A stretch of 64,000 nucleotides of DNA, taken from Owenia fusiformis. Lineage: Eukaryota; Annelida; Polychaeta; Sabellida; Oweniidae. Shown here piece by piece: positions 10,701 through 24,400 of the stretch. The stretch lies in assembly GCA_903813345.2 (NCBI GenBank), contig CAIIXF020000009.1, positions 11,836,030 through 11,900,029 on the forward strand, in the 5' to 3' direction. The notes beneath the pieces were generated by a model, which ran no database searches, was not told the origin of the DNA, and saw only the letters and a program-made list of their open reading frames with translations. Made by a program: the position numbers and the translations under genes. The first letter of the stretch is position 1. Each line of letters begins with the position of its first letter.

Positions 10701-13700
10701 TTTATGCCTGGGTCACATATGCTCCGATCCATCGGCCGGCGCCCGGCCGATTGAGTATGTGACCAAGGCATTAGTGAGTGAGTTTTATGAATTGAGAAGT
10801 CATTCTGGGCTTGGTCGCCGAACAGTCAACTCCAAAAAAATTTAAGCAAAATTTTTTAAAAAGCTATTTCTGCATTCAAACAGATTTTACCTATGATTGG
10901 GTCTGATGGGTTGAGAGGTGGGGTTATACCTTTCCATAGGGCATCGACTTCAGTCGAATAGCATCTTTGGTTTTAATGGTGATCAACCACCTTGATATCA
11001 ACCAGGCAACAATTAAACGTTGCATACAACTGTTTTACTAATTGTACAATATACCCGACACAGTTTCTGCCATATGTACACGTATAATAGGATTTACAAA
11101 TAAGCAGGCCATGCAAACAGTCTTACAAAACGATATCAATCAAAAGTATTGTAAACATCTTGTCACATGTACACATACTAGTATTTACAAATAAAGGGTA
11201 GCGACCACAAGCAAAAGTGTAGCGGCCACAAGCCAAAGCTTGATCTAAATTAAAGGTGTGTTGTGTTGTGTTGTGTAACATGCCGTGTACGTAACGTGAC
11301 GTACAGAATAGAATTCATATTATCAAAAAGAGTTACAGATTTTAAACCTTCACTTAAATTCTCTGGCAAAGTACAATGACCACTTACTCCAGCTTTAGTT
11401 CCGACCACTGTATGTTGTCCCAAATTTAAGTCACATTTTACTCGTAAATACGATGGCAATAATTTAAACTTCATTGCTCCTGCTTTTAATCCGCGAGACA
11501 GCTGCCCCCTAACGTTCGTTTTTCTTGATATTGTGACTTTGAATATGAATTTGGACTTACTTGCCCTTATACCGCCCGACAAGGTCCTTCGCTCGTTTCT
11601 CCATTTTTTCAACTTTCTCATCTGAAGACAAAGCCGTGAACCAGTTAGGCCAGAATCCTTTATCATTCCAAAATACTGATTGCCCAAGAACATTCACCCT
11701 ACAATTAATAAGTCAATTTTGTCAAATTAATTCCGGGTTCAATTTAAAGTCTCTCAAGAGCACAAAAATGCAAGGATCATAAAATTCTTAGGAAACATGA
11801 TATCGAGCAACTGAATCTCGTATCACATATAGACAGAAGTTGGAATGGTATTTACTCTTAGAATTGTTTTGTGCTTTTCGTGTACCTACCCACGTTCATT
11901 TAAAGCATATGCAGCCCTGTCGCCTCCAAGCCACCACGGTTCATCCTTAAATCGAATAAAACCCATACATCATCTCGTACATAATGACTTCTTGACCGCG
12001 TTTGTGACGAAGCTTTTATATTGATAATGGTCGAAAATGTATTAATGATGTATTATACTAAGAAATTTTAATCATCCCTTCGTTCCTAATTTCAAATTAC
12101 TAATATTATGTAAACCTCCTATTTGCTGTACACTCAACTATAAGGTTTGGCATCTGGATGATCCCAATTATGTTTTGAACTATCTGTCAGGAATCCTTCT
12201 GATACAAATATTTGGAATTGAGAAAATTGGAATTTGAAGTTCTTAATAACCTGATAATTGTACTAAATGAAATACCTGGTGATACTCTGTGACCCTCCAT
12301 CTAAAGGCGGACATGGGAGTACCGGAGTTGAACGTATCGTAGAAGTAATCTTGATATCGCTGCCTGACTTCATCGCTAAACCAAGACCCATTGATGAGCT
12401 GCCATCGGACGAAAGCACCAAGCTTAAAGTCGTGTCGAAGCTGTCTTATCTAAGAAGGATTGCAAATGAATTAAAAGCGAAAGGGCATGGGTCAGTGAGA
12501 GGCACATTACGTGTTCGGATCCTTTTTTGTTGACTGATTTTTTACATTTCGCTCTGAGCATATAATAATTTGATTCTGTGTTCAGGAAAATGATGCAAAC
12601 CATTTTCAGATTTTTAATACACTTCACCGTAGTGTTGAAACAAAAACATTTTTATATGTGTGTGTTAATATTTAATTATATTGCATCATACTAAGCCTTG
12701 AATTCGATGTCTTTCATATCAGTAAAAGAAAATACCGACTTAGGCAAGGCTACATCATACCTTAAAATGAACAAAGCTTGGGTCCATGTTGTAGTTAATT
12801 TTCACACTGAAAACAATACATAAATATCACTGGGGGGGGGGGGTTGCGTTTGGCTTCTATATATACAGGAAGCAGAGATCTAACAATTACTTTTAAAACA
12901 CCGTTTAGTAAAATATCAAGCATATGATTATCCATATATATTCAACTATTATAAATAGATCAACCTTATAGCAAAACACGAAATATCTTACTTGACGTTT
13001 ACATCTCCTTTTCTATGTTCGTCAATCATTTCATTCGCTGCAGCTTCCCAGTCCTCCTCTGGAGTGATCCGTCTCAAACTCACCTCATCAATGGCGAAGT
13101 TTACATACTGACTTGAAGGGCTCGAGAAATAGACCCTCTGTTTAGTCGCTGAAGTACAAAGAAAATTTTTTTCTTGTGCTTAATCTTACACGGAAATGAA
13201 GATTATACATTAACAAGCATTGAACAACCATAAAAATATTGTTACTTTATACATTAACAAACATTGAACAACCATAAAAATATTGTTACTTTACGCCATT
13301 TAATTCATGTTTATTGTATAATATTGCATAGCCATACGGCCTTTTTATGAAATAAAAACTGCACTACACTGCACTGCACTGCACTGCACTGTACTGTACT
13401 GTACTGCACTGTAATGTATTATAAACAGTCAAAGTGTGTACTTCCATTACAATATCTGCAGTGATTGATAATATCTACTTACTGTTGCTTGGAACTACGA
13501 ATTCTCCAGCAATTTTCACCCAACCGTCAGTGTCTCTCAGTCGGGGATATCGTGCAATTTTGGGGTATACTTTCTTTCCTAAAATAAGTGATTAATATTG
13601 GTTTATACCATCATTTTTCTATTCTCAGGCAGATGTATATGACATGGTTTCTAAATGTACATATGACGTGCACGGACCTGGGGACAATTCGGGAAATGCG

Positions 13701-16700
13701 GGCTTATCTCAGCTTTGAACGTTAATCTCTGCCTTATTTAAAAAGTCAACTATGTGTTTTACATATCATTTATTCGCATTTCAATGAAATTATTTTTCTT
13801 TCCAAATTTTGATGGGATCCAACACATTTTTAAAGTTAAATATACTCCGACATCGTCAAATACGCTGTAAGACGTAACACTTTACGCTTACAGGGCTCGT
13901 TGGAATTGAGATAACTTTTGAAATAATGATCAAAATCCCACTTAAATTTCACAATTTATTCAATGGAACATTTGCATTTATGACGTCACAATTGCTTAAC
14001 GGCTACATTTCAAATTATCTTATACGAACGCTTTTAAAATTTTCAAAATTGTGTAAGGTTTTGAAGGCGAATGGGACGAGCAATAAGTTTACCTTCATTT
14101 AACCTTCTAATTTAGGTCTGATTTGAAAGAAAATTTAACTGCACAATATTGTCAGGGCGAAATTGTTTATTTTGCAAATAATATCAAAAAAAGAGCTGGT
14201 TTTCGAGACTTGAAAAAATGTGACGCATCGATTTTTTACCACAAATTCCATACATATCAATTTTTACTAACGCCCCAAGTGGATTTCTTGACCGTTTTTC
14301 AAAATTCAAAAACATTTTAGAAATATTGTCCTCGAGATCTTGCTACCCTGTAAATTTTGTAATGATTAGATAAGAATAAAGTATTTTATTTTTAGGTTGA
14401 CTAAACTTGTAAAAAATGTGACGCTTGTCGTTTTTGACGTTGTAAGGCTGTTTGCGCCCTATACTGCTCATTGTTTTGTTTTGTTTTTTTGACGCCATAA
14501 TGTTACGCTAATTGTCCCCAGTTTCGTGCGACGTGTAACACGTTTTATATTTTAAGTCCCCGTCTAAAGTTTGAAAATATTTTTTTATCATTCATTTACT
14601 ATTTGTCAGGACTTAAAAAGTGATTTTAGAGACTTTTGAACAAAAAAAAAATTTTGAAAAAAAAGTTGTGAGCATTTCATTTCTCAAATATTTAAATTTC
14701 CCGCAATTTTTCAAAAAAAGTTGAAATTTCTTAATCATCAAATATTTCTTAATGCAATTCAAAAAAGATTATCTTTTTAACACCAATGCAAAGATTGAAC
14801 AAAAGACACACTATTTCAATAATAAAATGTCATATTTAATGGGCCACTTTAATGTTTTAGCTTATCAAAAATATTTTGAAACATTAGTGATGTCACTAAG
14901 GTAACAAAAACTTTTTGAAAAAAATTGAATTTTTTTTTTCGATGTCAATCTTTTCTAAATATGCTAGGCTTTCATAAAAAAAACAATGTTGATTGTCTAA
15001 CCAGGTTAAAAGGAAGAATAAATTATGTTTTAGATATCATTGTACCATTGGTTTCTATGAGAACTAAAATTTTGAAATGCATTTTTCTCAGAACCATTTT
15101 CATGCACTGATAAGTTCATTTCTCGCTTGTTTATGAACCGATTTTCTTAATTTTTTCGGCGAAAAATATGGGAGGATGTATGCTATGCATTGGTATGAAT
15201 TGTGGCTAATTAGAAGATATGAGTGACCTCTAAAAATTGGTTTTAAATAAATTCACAAATTTTGGAACAAAAAGTCTATCAAAAACCACTTTTTGAAATT
15301 TAAAAAAAAAGTTTCACATTTCACACTTTGATAACATTGGATAAGACTACAATATAAGCCAAAGTGGTTTAAACTTTACATGGGGCCTTTAACAAAAATA
15401 GTGATCCATAATTCTGATTTTCTTTATTGAAATAAAACCTCCACCAACCGTCTTTATCAAGATAGTTGAACATCATGTCCATCCTGAACCAGTCATAGCC
15501 GATGACCTCGGGATGATTCAACAGCTTAACGTATGCCTCCATGTAGTAGTTCCCTGGCTGTAGAGCACGGTCTCCTTTGAGCCACTGGCCGAGAAGCCCC
15601 CATTTCGATCTCCTAAAAAATATGGTATCGTTAAACGTTCATGACGTTTCAATTACTGTACACGTATTCCAGGAAGAGGGCGATCTTGATCATGTCCAAT
15701 ATCAGATATGTTACGCGGTAAACACGATACAAAAATATGTCATATTCCGCAACGAATATGGCATATTCACTTGCGGTGTATGACAGATTCACCTGCGGCA
15801 TATGGCATACACACTAACCAATGAGAACGTGATACGGAAGTACGCAATTGTCAATTGCATCGATTGAACGAACAAGTACAAAACGTTATTAATTATTATA
15901 ATGATTACTGAATCAAACATTATCGAATATATTAACTTAGCAGACGTATCACTCGTGTAATAAACTTACTCAATCAATCCAGGATTCATATATTAGTACT
16001 CGACGCACTAACTATAGTGGTAATCCAGCGTAGTTTTACATTTAGAGTCGATTCTCGCAACCAATCAAATCAAGGCTTTCTGTATCACGTTTTCACCTGC
16101 GGTATATGTCATATTCACCTGCGGTATATGGCATATTCTGCAAGTGAGTATGACATATTCCGCAGGTGAGTATCGGGTATTCACTGAAATCAATGTATCG
16201 CATATTCACTGCGGAATATCGCATACTCACCTGCGGAATATGCCATATACCGCAGGTGAGTATGGCATATTCACCCGTATCACAAATACCGCGCAACCAT
16301 GAATGTATGCCATATACCGCGTAACAAGATATGTGTAACAAGATGCGTGATTTAGTGCTGACTTACACGTGTCGTTTAACAAATACATGCAATGTTTATT
16401 TACACGTTACTCTCTGAATACTGGGGTATAAACACATGAGAAGATAAAATATTGCCTTATTATATGATTCTAATATCAGCGGTTGTTAATTTCAAACGTA
16501 CTGTATCACTTTTCAAAATAATACATAATAATTCACTATAAAATGCTGATGCTTTACTACACAATTGGAAAAGGTAATTAAACAATGTTCTTACTTGTCT
16601 GTTATGGCAGCAGCTTTGCCCTTAAATCCTTGGATCTGGGAGACTTTGGCATGTAGGGGCCACCACTGGTAATCGGAGCTCCACCTATCGGACTCCATAT

Positions 16701-16812
16701 CTCCGTTTGTTAAAAGCTCATCCTTTTCTAGTTTGTAGATCCCGAGACTGTTCGATTGAACACACCATAATGTCAAAAGACATAGCCGAAATAGTATACC
16801 CATTTCTGTCAT
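7789..16812 (-). CDS. GH10-like secreted protein A: signal peptide, CBM4/9-like, GH10 fold; predicted pseudoenzyme
   Basis: Twelve exons (minus): 16812-16595, 15612-15449, 13578-13483, 13148-12992, 12806-12761, 12449-12276, 11945-11890, 11698-11561, 9436-9262, 9007-8900, 8481-8266, 8100-7789. All joins keep frame, giving 619 aa. Residues 1-22 are a signal peptide. About 28-212 is a CBM4/9-type module (LLTNGDMES; GWVKIAGEFVVP). About 228-516 is a GH10 barrel (FNSGTPMSAFRW for the family FNxVTxENxMKW; GFWD near the end), followed by the C-terminal exon with GWTVNRLF...EWRTDG and FYGDYE seen in invertebrate GH10 proteins. Known GH10 xylanases use an acid/base Glu in WDVVNE and a nucleophile Glu in TELD. 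Here the first is WLVSRE (E359 kept, Asn replaced by Arg) and the second is SQFQ (Q461). The substrate-binding RGHTLVWH strand reads LGQSVFWND. Hydrolysis is therefore unlikely; carbohydrate binding remains possible. The exon 2 donor (GTTGGT) is weak but phase-consistent. Confidence 0.88.
9437..11560. other. Intron 8 of GH10 gene A: hairpin and MITE fragment
   Basis: 2.1 kb without coding signal. 9687-9776 is an imperfect hairpin with 29-base arms beginning attatgtccgtatcattgaa and a loop of about 32 bases. 10706-10769 is a short relative of the element at 38640-38771, with ends gcctgggtcac and gtgaccaaggc. 11070-11190 carries a two-copy 'agtatttacaaataa' motif. The plus- and minus-strand ORFs over 11250-11782 are the wrong frames of exon 8. 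Confidence 0.55.
13203..13412. repeat. Two-copy 47-bp tandem duplication and (ACTGC)n microsatellite in intron 3 of GH10 gene A
   Basis: About 13203-13249 is repeated at 13250-13296 with one or two differences (attgaacaaccataaaaata in both). At 13360-13412 a pentanucleotide run of actgc changes to actgt part-way. Confidence 0.8.
13665..14535. mobile_element. Non-autonomous TIR element 'R1', unoccupied copy
   Basis: About 870 bp with imperfect terminal inverted repeats sharing ctggggac: gacgtgcacggacctgggga on the left and the reverse complement of cgtcgcacgaaactggggac on the right. It lies in intron 2 of GH10 gene A. The reverse-complement copy occupies the homologous intron of gene B (24599-26398), where it carries an 890-bp insertion. 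The 65-codon ORF at 14123-14320 recurs in the other copy but has no recognisable domain. Confidence 0.75.
14562..15395. repeat. Dispersed AT-rich repeat 'R2', uninterrupted copy
   Basis: The region matches 53475-54525 in reverse complement over its length, for example gcatttttctcagaaccatt and aagactacaatataagccaa. The 53-kb copy has an additional foldback insertion. Almost pure A/T with A-runs and no plausible coding sequence. Confidence 0.7.
15700..16375. repeat. Short-word array (atatgccatataccgcaggt) in intron 1 of GH10 gene A
   Basis: A 20-25 base word containing gcatattc/accgcaggtgagtat recurs in both orientations, most densely from 16090 to 16320. Isolated relatives occur at 1360-1400 and 2440-2540. 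The segment 15780-15910 is the unoccupied counterpart of the MITE-bearing repeat at 1120-1400. Confidence 0.75.
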
Positions 16813-18443
16813 ACTGCTGGTCCCGGTGCAGAAAACTGAGAAAAGCGGAGACAGGTGAGTATGCCGTTTCTTCTTTCTTCTTGGATTTCACTAAATACTT
16901 TTTGCTTATGCTTTCCTCACTGGCCCGTGATTTAATTTCAAAATGTTACGCTATTATGATCGTGTCTTAAAAACTTGAAAACACCAGCGGGATAACTCAC
17001 GAAGTTTCGAGTGAGACGATAATCTTTAATGGAAAGTACAAATGATTTAATTTTTGAGAAAAGTGGTCAAATCTTTCCATTATAAGTTCACGCTGGGCAT
17101 TAATGGATGTAAATGGTACTGTGACAACGCTTGACATAATCCCAATTATCGACCTAACACGAAAACAAACCATAATAGTACATAGGTCACTTTGGGTGTT
17201 TTGAAGTAAATTACATATTTGCTGGATCCTTTCAATTTTGTCAAGTATAAAAATGATTATGTAGCCTTATTTTTGTTTGGAGTAAAAGAAAATGAGATTG
17301 TTTTCAAAATTTATTTATACATAGCCCCGACTGTATCTAACTTATAATCCAAATTCGACCAACAGATAAATATAAGAAAAAATATGGATATGAATACTCA
17401 GGCTTTAGCTCCTTTATTTATTTAAATCTAGCCATTTATCTGAATCTGGGTTACTTATTTATGTACATACATGTAGTTGGAACTCGGTACAGGTAGGTAT
17501 CAATACATCAAGGACAATATTTTTCGGCCGTTTTTTAACCTGTAGATGTGAAGTAGCTGTCTTATTATCCACGTGGGTTCGCGATCCGTCACTGTGAGGC
17601 TAAATTTGGGCATGGTGTGAGGGATTGCTGTATAACTAGTCATTTTGCCCACCGTGTCCAGCCGTCTGTCTCAAAAGTTTTCACTTGGTGGCCCACACAG
17701 GCCTGAGTGTGACAGCTAAATTGGAGCAAATGTTGCGTTAGTCCATTGTCTATTTATTGTCTACATTTGATTTAATCAGTACTAGCTCACTTTTCAGATT
17801 TTTTGTTCAAATCATGCTGGGCTCATTGAAAAAAGCATGAATTCGGCAATAGTTTGTTAAGGTTTTTCTAAGGTTGTCTATGGTGATTTGAAAAGTTCAC
17901 TATCTATTTGTCAATAATTTTCGAATTTTGTGCGAGAAGTTAACTGTTTTTGCTGTTTTAATTCAAATATACATGTAGACATAAGCAACGGGGGTACACA
18001 TGTTTCAAGTATAACGAAATTCGTGTTGCCATATGTATGGAGAAAGGTGGCCACAATACGGTTTAATATAATCTAAACTTTGTTGCAAATAAACGTTTAC
18101 AACAAACATTTAGATCTATTATATTTCCTCAGCAAAATGTTAACAGAATGAATCTTCAACTTTACAAAAAACACAATATTCTTGAATAGTTAGGCAGCTG
18201 TTACCTTCCAGACAACAAATTCAACGTTGCTGTCTAACATGTCCATATTTTTAGTAATCAAGGTTTATATATTCAAAGATATATCTAAAAAATAGTTCAA
18301 CTTATCATAGATCCACTAATCATAAATCAAATAATGGATTCATAGTTTTCGTAAGATTCATTAGAATCAATGTAGATGAACGAATGCAACGTTCGGGTTG
18401 CAAATCATAAGTGTATGCTACTTTGTCCACGTAATGAATCTGA
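16813..18443. other. Intergenic spacer between GH10 genes A and B
   Basis: It should contain the promoter and 5' UTR of gene A (above 16812) and the 3' UTR of gene B (below 18444). No clear TATA box, repeat or additional gene is seen. Confidence 0.4.
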
Positions 18444-21400
18444 TTACAATAATGCGTTGAATTGTGTCATATCTGCAGAGTATACACTGCGCTTCTCAAC
18501 AGAGTCGCCATGCTTGGGGTTGTTGATCTCCACATTAACTTCAGTAGTGACGTCTTTATGAACGCTGAACTCACGCGTTTCGACGACCTCACCATCAACA
18601 ATGACGTCTATTTCGTAATCACCGTAGAATGCTCGAAAGTCGGTAGACTGAACCCTCTTGAACAGTTCTGGGAGGGTCACATATCCATCAGTTCTCCACT
18701 CCTTCTCAAACAGTCGACTGACGGTCCATCCTGCTTCGTTTTTCTGCAACATAATTGTGGCATAATTTTACGAAGACGTGGAAACTAACTTCGAACTCAT
18801 TCATTCACAGGCCCGTAAGACACTTTTCTCCAAGGGGGGTGCGGTTTTTAGCTTCCTAAAGAGAATATAAAATTGTCAATTTTTTGCCGCGTAAATCAAG
18901 GGGGGGGGGGCTCAGTTACTCCTTATATTGGTTTGGAATTAACAAATGCAACTTCCAAACGTTCCAATTGTTTTGTGGGGGGTGTGAGGAGTGGTCCACT
19001 CCCCCTAGAAAATTTTACAGTTTTGAGATGCTATTTGGTGCTTTCTGGGCACTTTCAAAGTGTAAGTTTCCAAGTAGTACGCCACCACCACGGGAATAAG
19101 AGTTGAATGAATAAAAAACCGAGCATTCAGGGGGTCTGGGGGGTGTCTGTGCCTCAAAGTGCCTATTTCCCAAGAATATTTTACAATTTTAAGATTCTAT
19201 TTGATGCTTTCTGGGCACTTTCAAAGAGTACGAGTCAATAAAAAATATTTGAAAAATCTTTTTTTGGGGGGGGGTGCCAGAGGGGGAGGTGGAGTGGGGA
19301 TGCCAGAGGGCGAGTAAGTGTTAGTCTTCCAGAATCATTAACTTTATCGAGGAGCTATTTGATGATGTCTGGGCAATTTAAAAGTGTCTGAGACAATACA
19401 AAAAACAAATTCAGAACTTTTCCATTGTTTTGTTTGGGGTGTGAGGCGTGGCCCACTCCCCCTACTTATTTCACAGTTTTACGACGCTATTTGGTGCTTT
19501 CTGGGCACTTTCAAAGTGTATGAGTCAATTAAAGAATTTGAGAAAATCACAATTTTTTTTTGGGGGGGTCAGGGGGGGGGTTCAGTGGGGGGGGGGCGCC
19601 AGAGGGGGGGGGGTTATGCAAGTGCAAGATGCAAAAGGGGGAGCAAGTCCCCCAGAAACACTAACTATATCAATGAGCTATTTGATGATGTCTTGGCACT
19701 TTAAAAGTGTCTGAGACAAAACACTAAAATAAATTTAGAACTTTTCCATTGTTTTGTGGGGGGGGTGTGAGGAGTGGCCAATACCCCTAGAAAATTTTAC
19801 AATTTTAAGATGCTATTTGGTGCTTTCTTGGTACTTTCAAAGTGTATGAGTCAATGAAAAATATTTTGGGGGGTGACAAAGGGGGGTGCGGTCGCACCCA
19901 TCGCACCCCCCCCCCCATCTGACGGCCCTGATTCACGATATGTGTTTTAATGTAGTTATATTAGAAACAACAAATTATTCGAGTCTATATGGGACGTTTT
20001 TACATGGATATATAGAAAACCACAGCAAGACACAACTCAAGGCAGCACTCAGTTCAATGCGAATTCTTCATTTAATATCTAGAGCATTGGTACATACATT
20101 GACTTCATTGGTGTCTACAAGGCTTGTATCAGGCTGAACCAGCTTTTCGTCCCAGAATCCATCCAGTGTTATTCCTTCTACTTTGGGATGAGCAAACGCA
20201 ACTCTCAGGAAGTTTTCAAGGTCATCGGCACGTTTGATGACGTCATCACGTTGAACATGTAACTGCGATACCCAAATTGGAACATCCGCTTCGGCAAGTA
20301 TGTTTAGTCGCGTCTGGAAATAACAGTGTAAAATTACTTTACATTTTTTTCAATTTTAGCATTTTTTTGGCTCATATTATTCCCTGCCTTGTGTTTTCTC
20401 TAAAAATACCCAATGTGCATACTTTCTTTTTCTACAAATGTGGTCACCAAATTTATTGTCTGGGAGTATATAGAGATTATATAGGATAATATGTTTATCC
20501 CATACCAATCTTGGTCATCTGGTTCACATTGTTCAATAGTTGAAATATTTTAGAATATTCATGTCCAGTTTTGTTTTCTTGGCCGTGGGCATATTTTCCT
20601 GTTCTCTCAAAGATTCCCACAATTATTTTCTCGAATTTTTGATTGATTAAGTGGATGCTCCTTCCCTTTTTTAAACCATCAAACAGATCACGATTGTCTG
20701 TGTTTTCTCCATTGTCGTTTACAGTCAATACGCGAACGTGACAAATTATGAACAAATATGCGAGCGGCGATTATGACGTAGCGGGCAGATATACTATATC
20801 TGCCCGCTCGGAGCGGGACGTATTTAGCTATATCTGCCCGCTGATGAAAATATAAGTTTTTACAAACCGGCTTTATGTACCTCACCGCGACCAATTTTGC
20901 ACTTGAAATCTTAAAAATGTCACCGCTTGATATTCCCTATCCCTATATAAAAAGTTTAATAGTATGTATTTTAAAATTATAATTGCAGAGCGGGATGTAT
21001 TTCGTAATTTACACGTCTCGTATAGTTTGGCAACCGGATGTCCCCATTGGACCACATATTAAAACATTTTCATGTTCTAGATTTAAAAAATATCTGTAAT
21101 ACACTGTAGTGTATCTATACTTCGTTATTTTTTGACCTATTGAAATTGAGGAATAACATTTTGAAAAACATTAACAGTCGTTAAGCGCGCCATCCAATGA
21201 TAAGTGCATGTTGCCAAACTTAGGGAGGAGTGTATCTATGAAACACGAACCTCTTACCATAATTTTGATTGGCTCGACAGGATAGTCGTCATCAAACTGG
21301 CACTGGACGTCAATGTGGGGAGAATGGCCGGCATCTTTGAGTCTGTTAATCTGATGAACCATTGCCTGGGATAGAATACAATACGATCAACAGAATGGTA

Positions 21401-24400
21401 TCCAAACATTGGCATACTCCTTAAGACTTCCCTCTGTAATGTACATGTTCACTGGGAATCTCAAACAGTATTATACAAAATAGGTTTAATGTCAAACATG
21501 AAAGCATGAACATAAATAAGCATAGCATATGCATATTTTATCTTAATTTGTCAATGCATCGTTTTGTTCTTTTCATCTACCATAGTAATACTATGTGGAA
21601 GCAAACCTTAAACATGGTACTGTGTTGTAAATTAAACAAATGACTGATGATTTTTTCCTTTAAATAAATAAAAAAAATGCCAATGGTATAACGTCTCTTA
21701 AGACGAAATATTTAACCACTGTACTGTATTGTAAAATTGTTAAATGTAGGATTACATGTAACTGTACTGTAATTGTTTTTTGCAATTGCTTTAACATGCT
21801 TATTCTTTGAAATAAAAAAATTATAAAAAAAAAAAAAAGTATTGTAACCTCATTGTACTTACGGAGCTTAAATAGGACATTCTGACAACATCGTTGTTGC
21901 TTAGTAACAGCGTTGCATCTTCATCCGCAGCTCTAGCAAAGTCAAACATCTTAGTCAAAATATCAAGATTCTTTGTATATGTCTCAAAGTCGCCTTTTCT
22001 TGATAAAGTATCTTCGCACACAACCCATTGATCGACGCTGTAAGAAAACACAACTAGCCTATCATGAAAAACAAGAATTTTAAGCTTTGAACCATTTGAA
22101 AAAATAAAAATATACTTTTATTTAATGGCTCGCCATGTTCAAATAAGTTAAAAAGTACAATCTATTTAAATAATAGGCTTTAGGGAGTTTAAGCTTGCAT
22201 TTAAAATCGAAACGCCAACCTATACGTATAACCAATCACCCATACAAATGCATCGCTTAAATATTTTCCCTTCACGTTTAGGTTTTGAAAAACATTGCAA
22301 GCTTAAACTCCATTACATCAATTAGAAAAAACTGAACTCAAAAGTAGTTTTTCAATCGCATATTTTTCTATTTATTACCTTCCCTTGTAACGTCCGATCA
22401 GATCATTCGCCCTTTTATTCATGGCTTTTACCAATTCTTCGCTATCCATGTTTTTCACCCATCGTGGCCAACGACGAGCATCATTCTCAAACACAGGTTG
22501 TCCATAAATATTCATCCTAAAATATTTGAATATTTCTGAAATTAGCCAGACTACCCCACTCAAGAGTAACCTTAGTAACCATATTTTTCATCAAACTAGA
22601 GTTGAATCAATACATCCTGGCATTCTTATCTGTGCTATTATTAATACATTGTTAAAATTTGAAAGAAAGTGTCACAAAACTCCTAATTTAAGGCACCTTT
22701 CTCAGAATGTATTGATTGTCCTAGTACATTTTGAAACCATTTTAACAAATAAGTGATACGATGAGTTAAGTAGTCGAACATGCTAAGCTCGGAGCAGTCA
22801 GAGTTGCCGTGAGTTCGAGTCACGTGACCCACTTGAATTTATTCATTCCATTTGTTAAGTGAACTTATGAAGAATTCGTTACTCCTTAACTAGGCGAGTG
22901 CTGAATAGTTAAACTTAAGCAAGTGAGAGCGATACACACCCGAGGGCCGTCCCAGTCATTTACATCCATGGACCTCCGAGGTCAAACAATATTCCACGCC
23001 TTGGTTCAACACACTAAGAAACGATCTCACACCCCTCCCACAACCATTGTAAAATTACTTACCCATTTTCTTTGAGAGTGTAAACTGCTGGGTCACTATT
23101 CTTCCAATCTAATTCATCCTGGAATGTAATACGTAAAAGGGACTTATAAAACCTATTCTTAATTAAACTGATAAGTAGTTAAATTAAGGGGAAACAATGC
23201 CAAGGAAGTATCAACCTTTTATTTTGTAATAGTCCCGTGTTTAGTGCCAATCAAATTAAAAACTTTGCCTTGCTACCTATTAGAAAATTGTATTTTAGGA
23301 GAAACTATATCGGCCCCAAAACATAGACACCATGCTGACGTACATAAATATTGTCAGGCCTATTACAATCTCTTACCTGTGTAGGTTCTACTTTGCTCCA
23401 CTTGAAGCGCAAGGCTGGCGTCGCGGAGTTGAAATTGTCGTAGACGTAGTCCCTGTAGCGGTCCTTGAAGTCCGGTGCGTAATTGTTAGAAGCATTAATA
23501 ATCTTCTCTGCCACATAAACGCCCAGCTTAAAATCATGGTTTAACTGCCTTACCTGAAATGGTAAAAAGGGATTGGCCTGATAGATTATGTCTTAAAACA
23601 TTAGTTTAGTTAATAGAAAAATCCACAATCGGATATTTAACATTATCTATTTCAAAGGCTGTGCATGCTGGCTTAGTTCGCGATTGATATGACGGACGTT
23701 GGTTCATCAGATAATAAACGGAACAGAAACATAATCATAATGAATTGTAGTCACCAAAAATTTCAATTTCAATCTATTTAGTGTAATGAAATCCTATCTA
23801 TTTTACTAGTGAACGACTAAAATGAAGCCAATTTTTTGCCTGTGTTATAACTGTCTTTATTGAATTACCTCGAATCCTACGAAGCTTGGGTCAAGGTTGT
23901 AGGTTATATTCACGCTGTAATATATAACATTATTTATCTCATGATCATTGCAATATAAGGAAGGATATAATATTTTTGCATTTCAAATCTTCAATGGTAA
24001 TTTCCCCAAATTATAACATATTGCAGATCTTTTCAGAAACATCATATTCTAGATCATAAGGAATATATTGGTAGGTCAATTGTAAATTTTGCTTGTTATT
24101 TTGTCACGCCTTATGATCTAATTCTGCCTTTACTATCTTACATCCCTTAGATCACTACAGAATCCTGATTTCTGTACCTTAATTTTACATTCCCCTTTCT
24201 ATTTTCGTGTATCATTTCATTGGCAGCTATTTCCCAATCAGCCACTGGAATAATTTGCTTCAGACTGACTTCGTCCACTGCAAACTTCAGGTTCTTGTCT
24301 TTGGATTGGAAGAGAACCATCAGTTCTGTACCTAGAAATCAAAACAAAAACTTAAAATTGGAAAAGAAAAAACGAAAATGTACAAGATATACTATTACTA

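Noticed and set aside
11250-11693. 147-codon minus-strand ORF
   Set aside because: It covers exon 8 of GH10 gene A in the wrong frame; the in-frame reading joins cleanly to exons 7 and 9.
12267-12533. 88-codon plus-strand ORF
   Set aside because: Antisense to exon 6 of GH10 gene A; no independent support.
18873-19714. Gly-rich ORFs of 71-108 codons
   Set aside because: They are translations of G-runs in a tandem array inside an intron.
22780-22835. Possible tRNA gene
   Set aside because: Only a box B-like word is convincing; no cloverleaf with acceptor and anticodon stems could be drawn.
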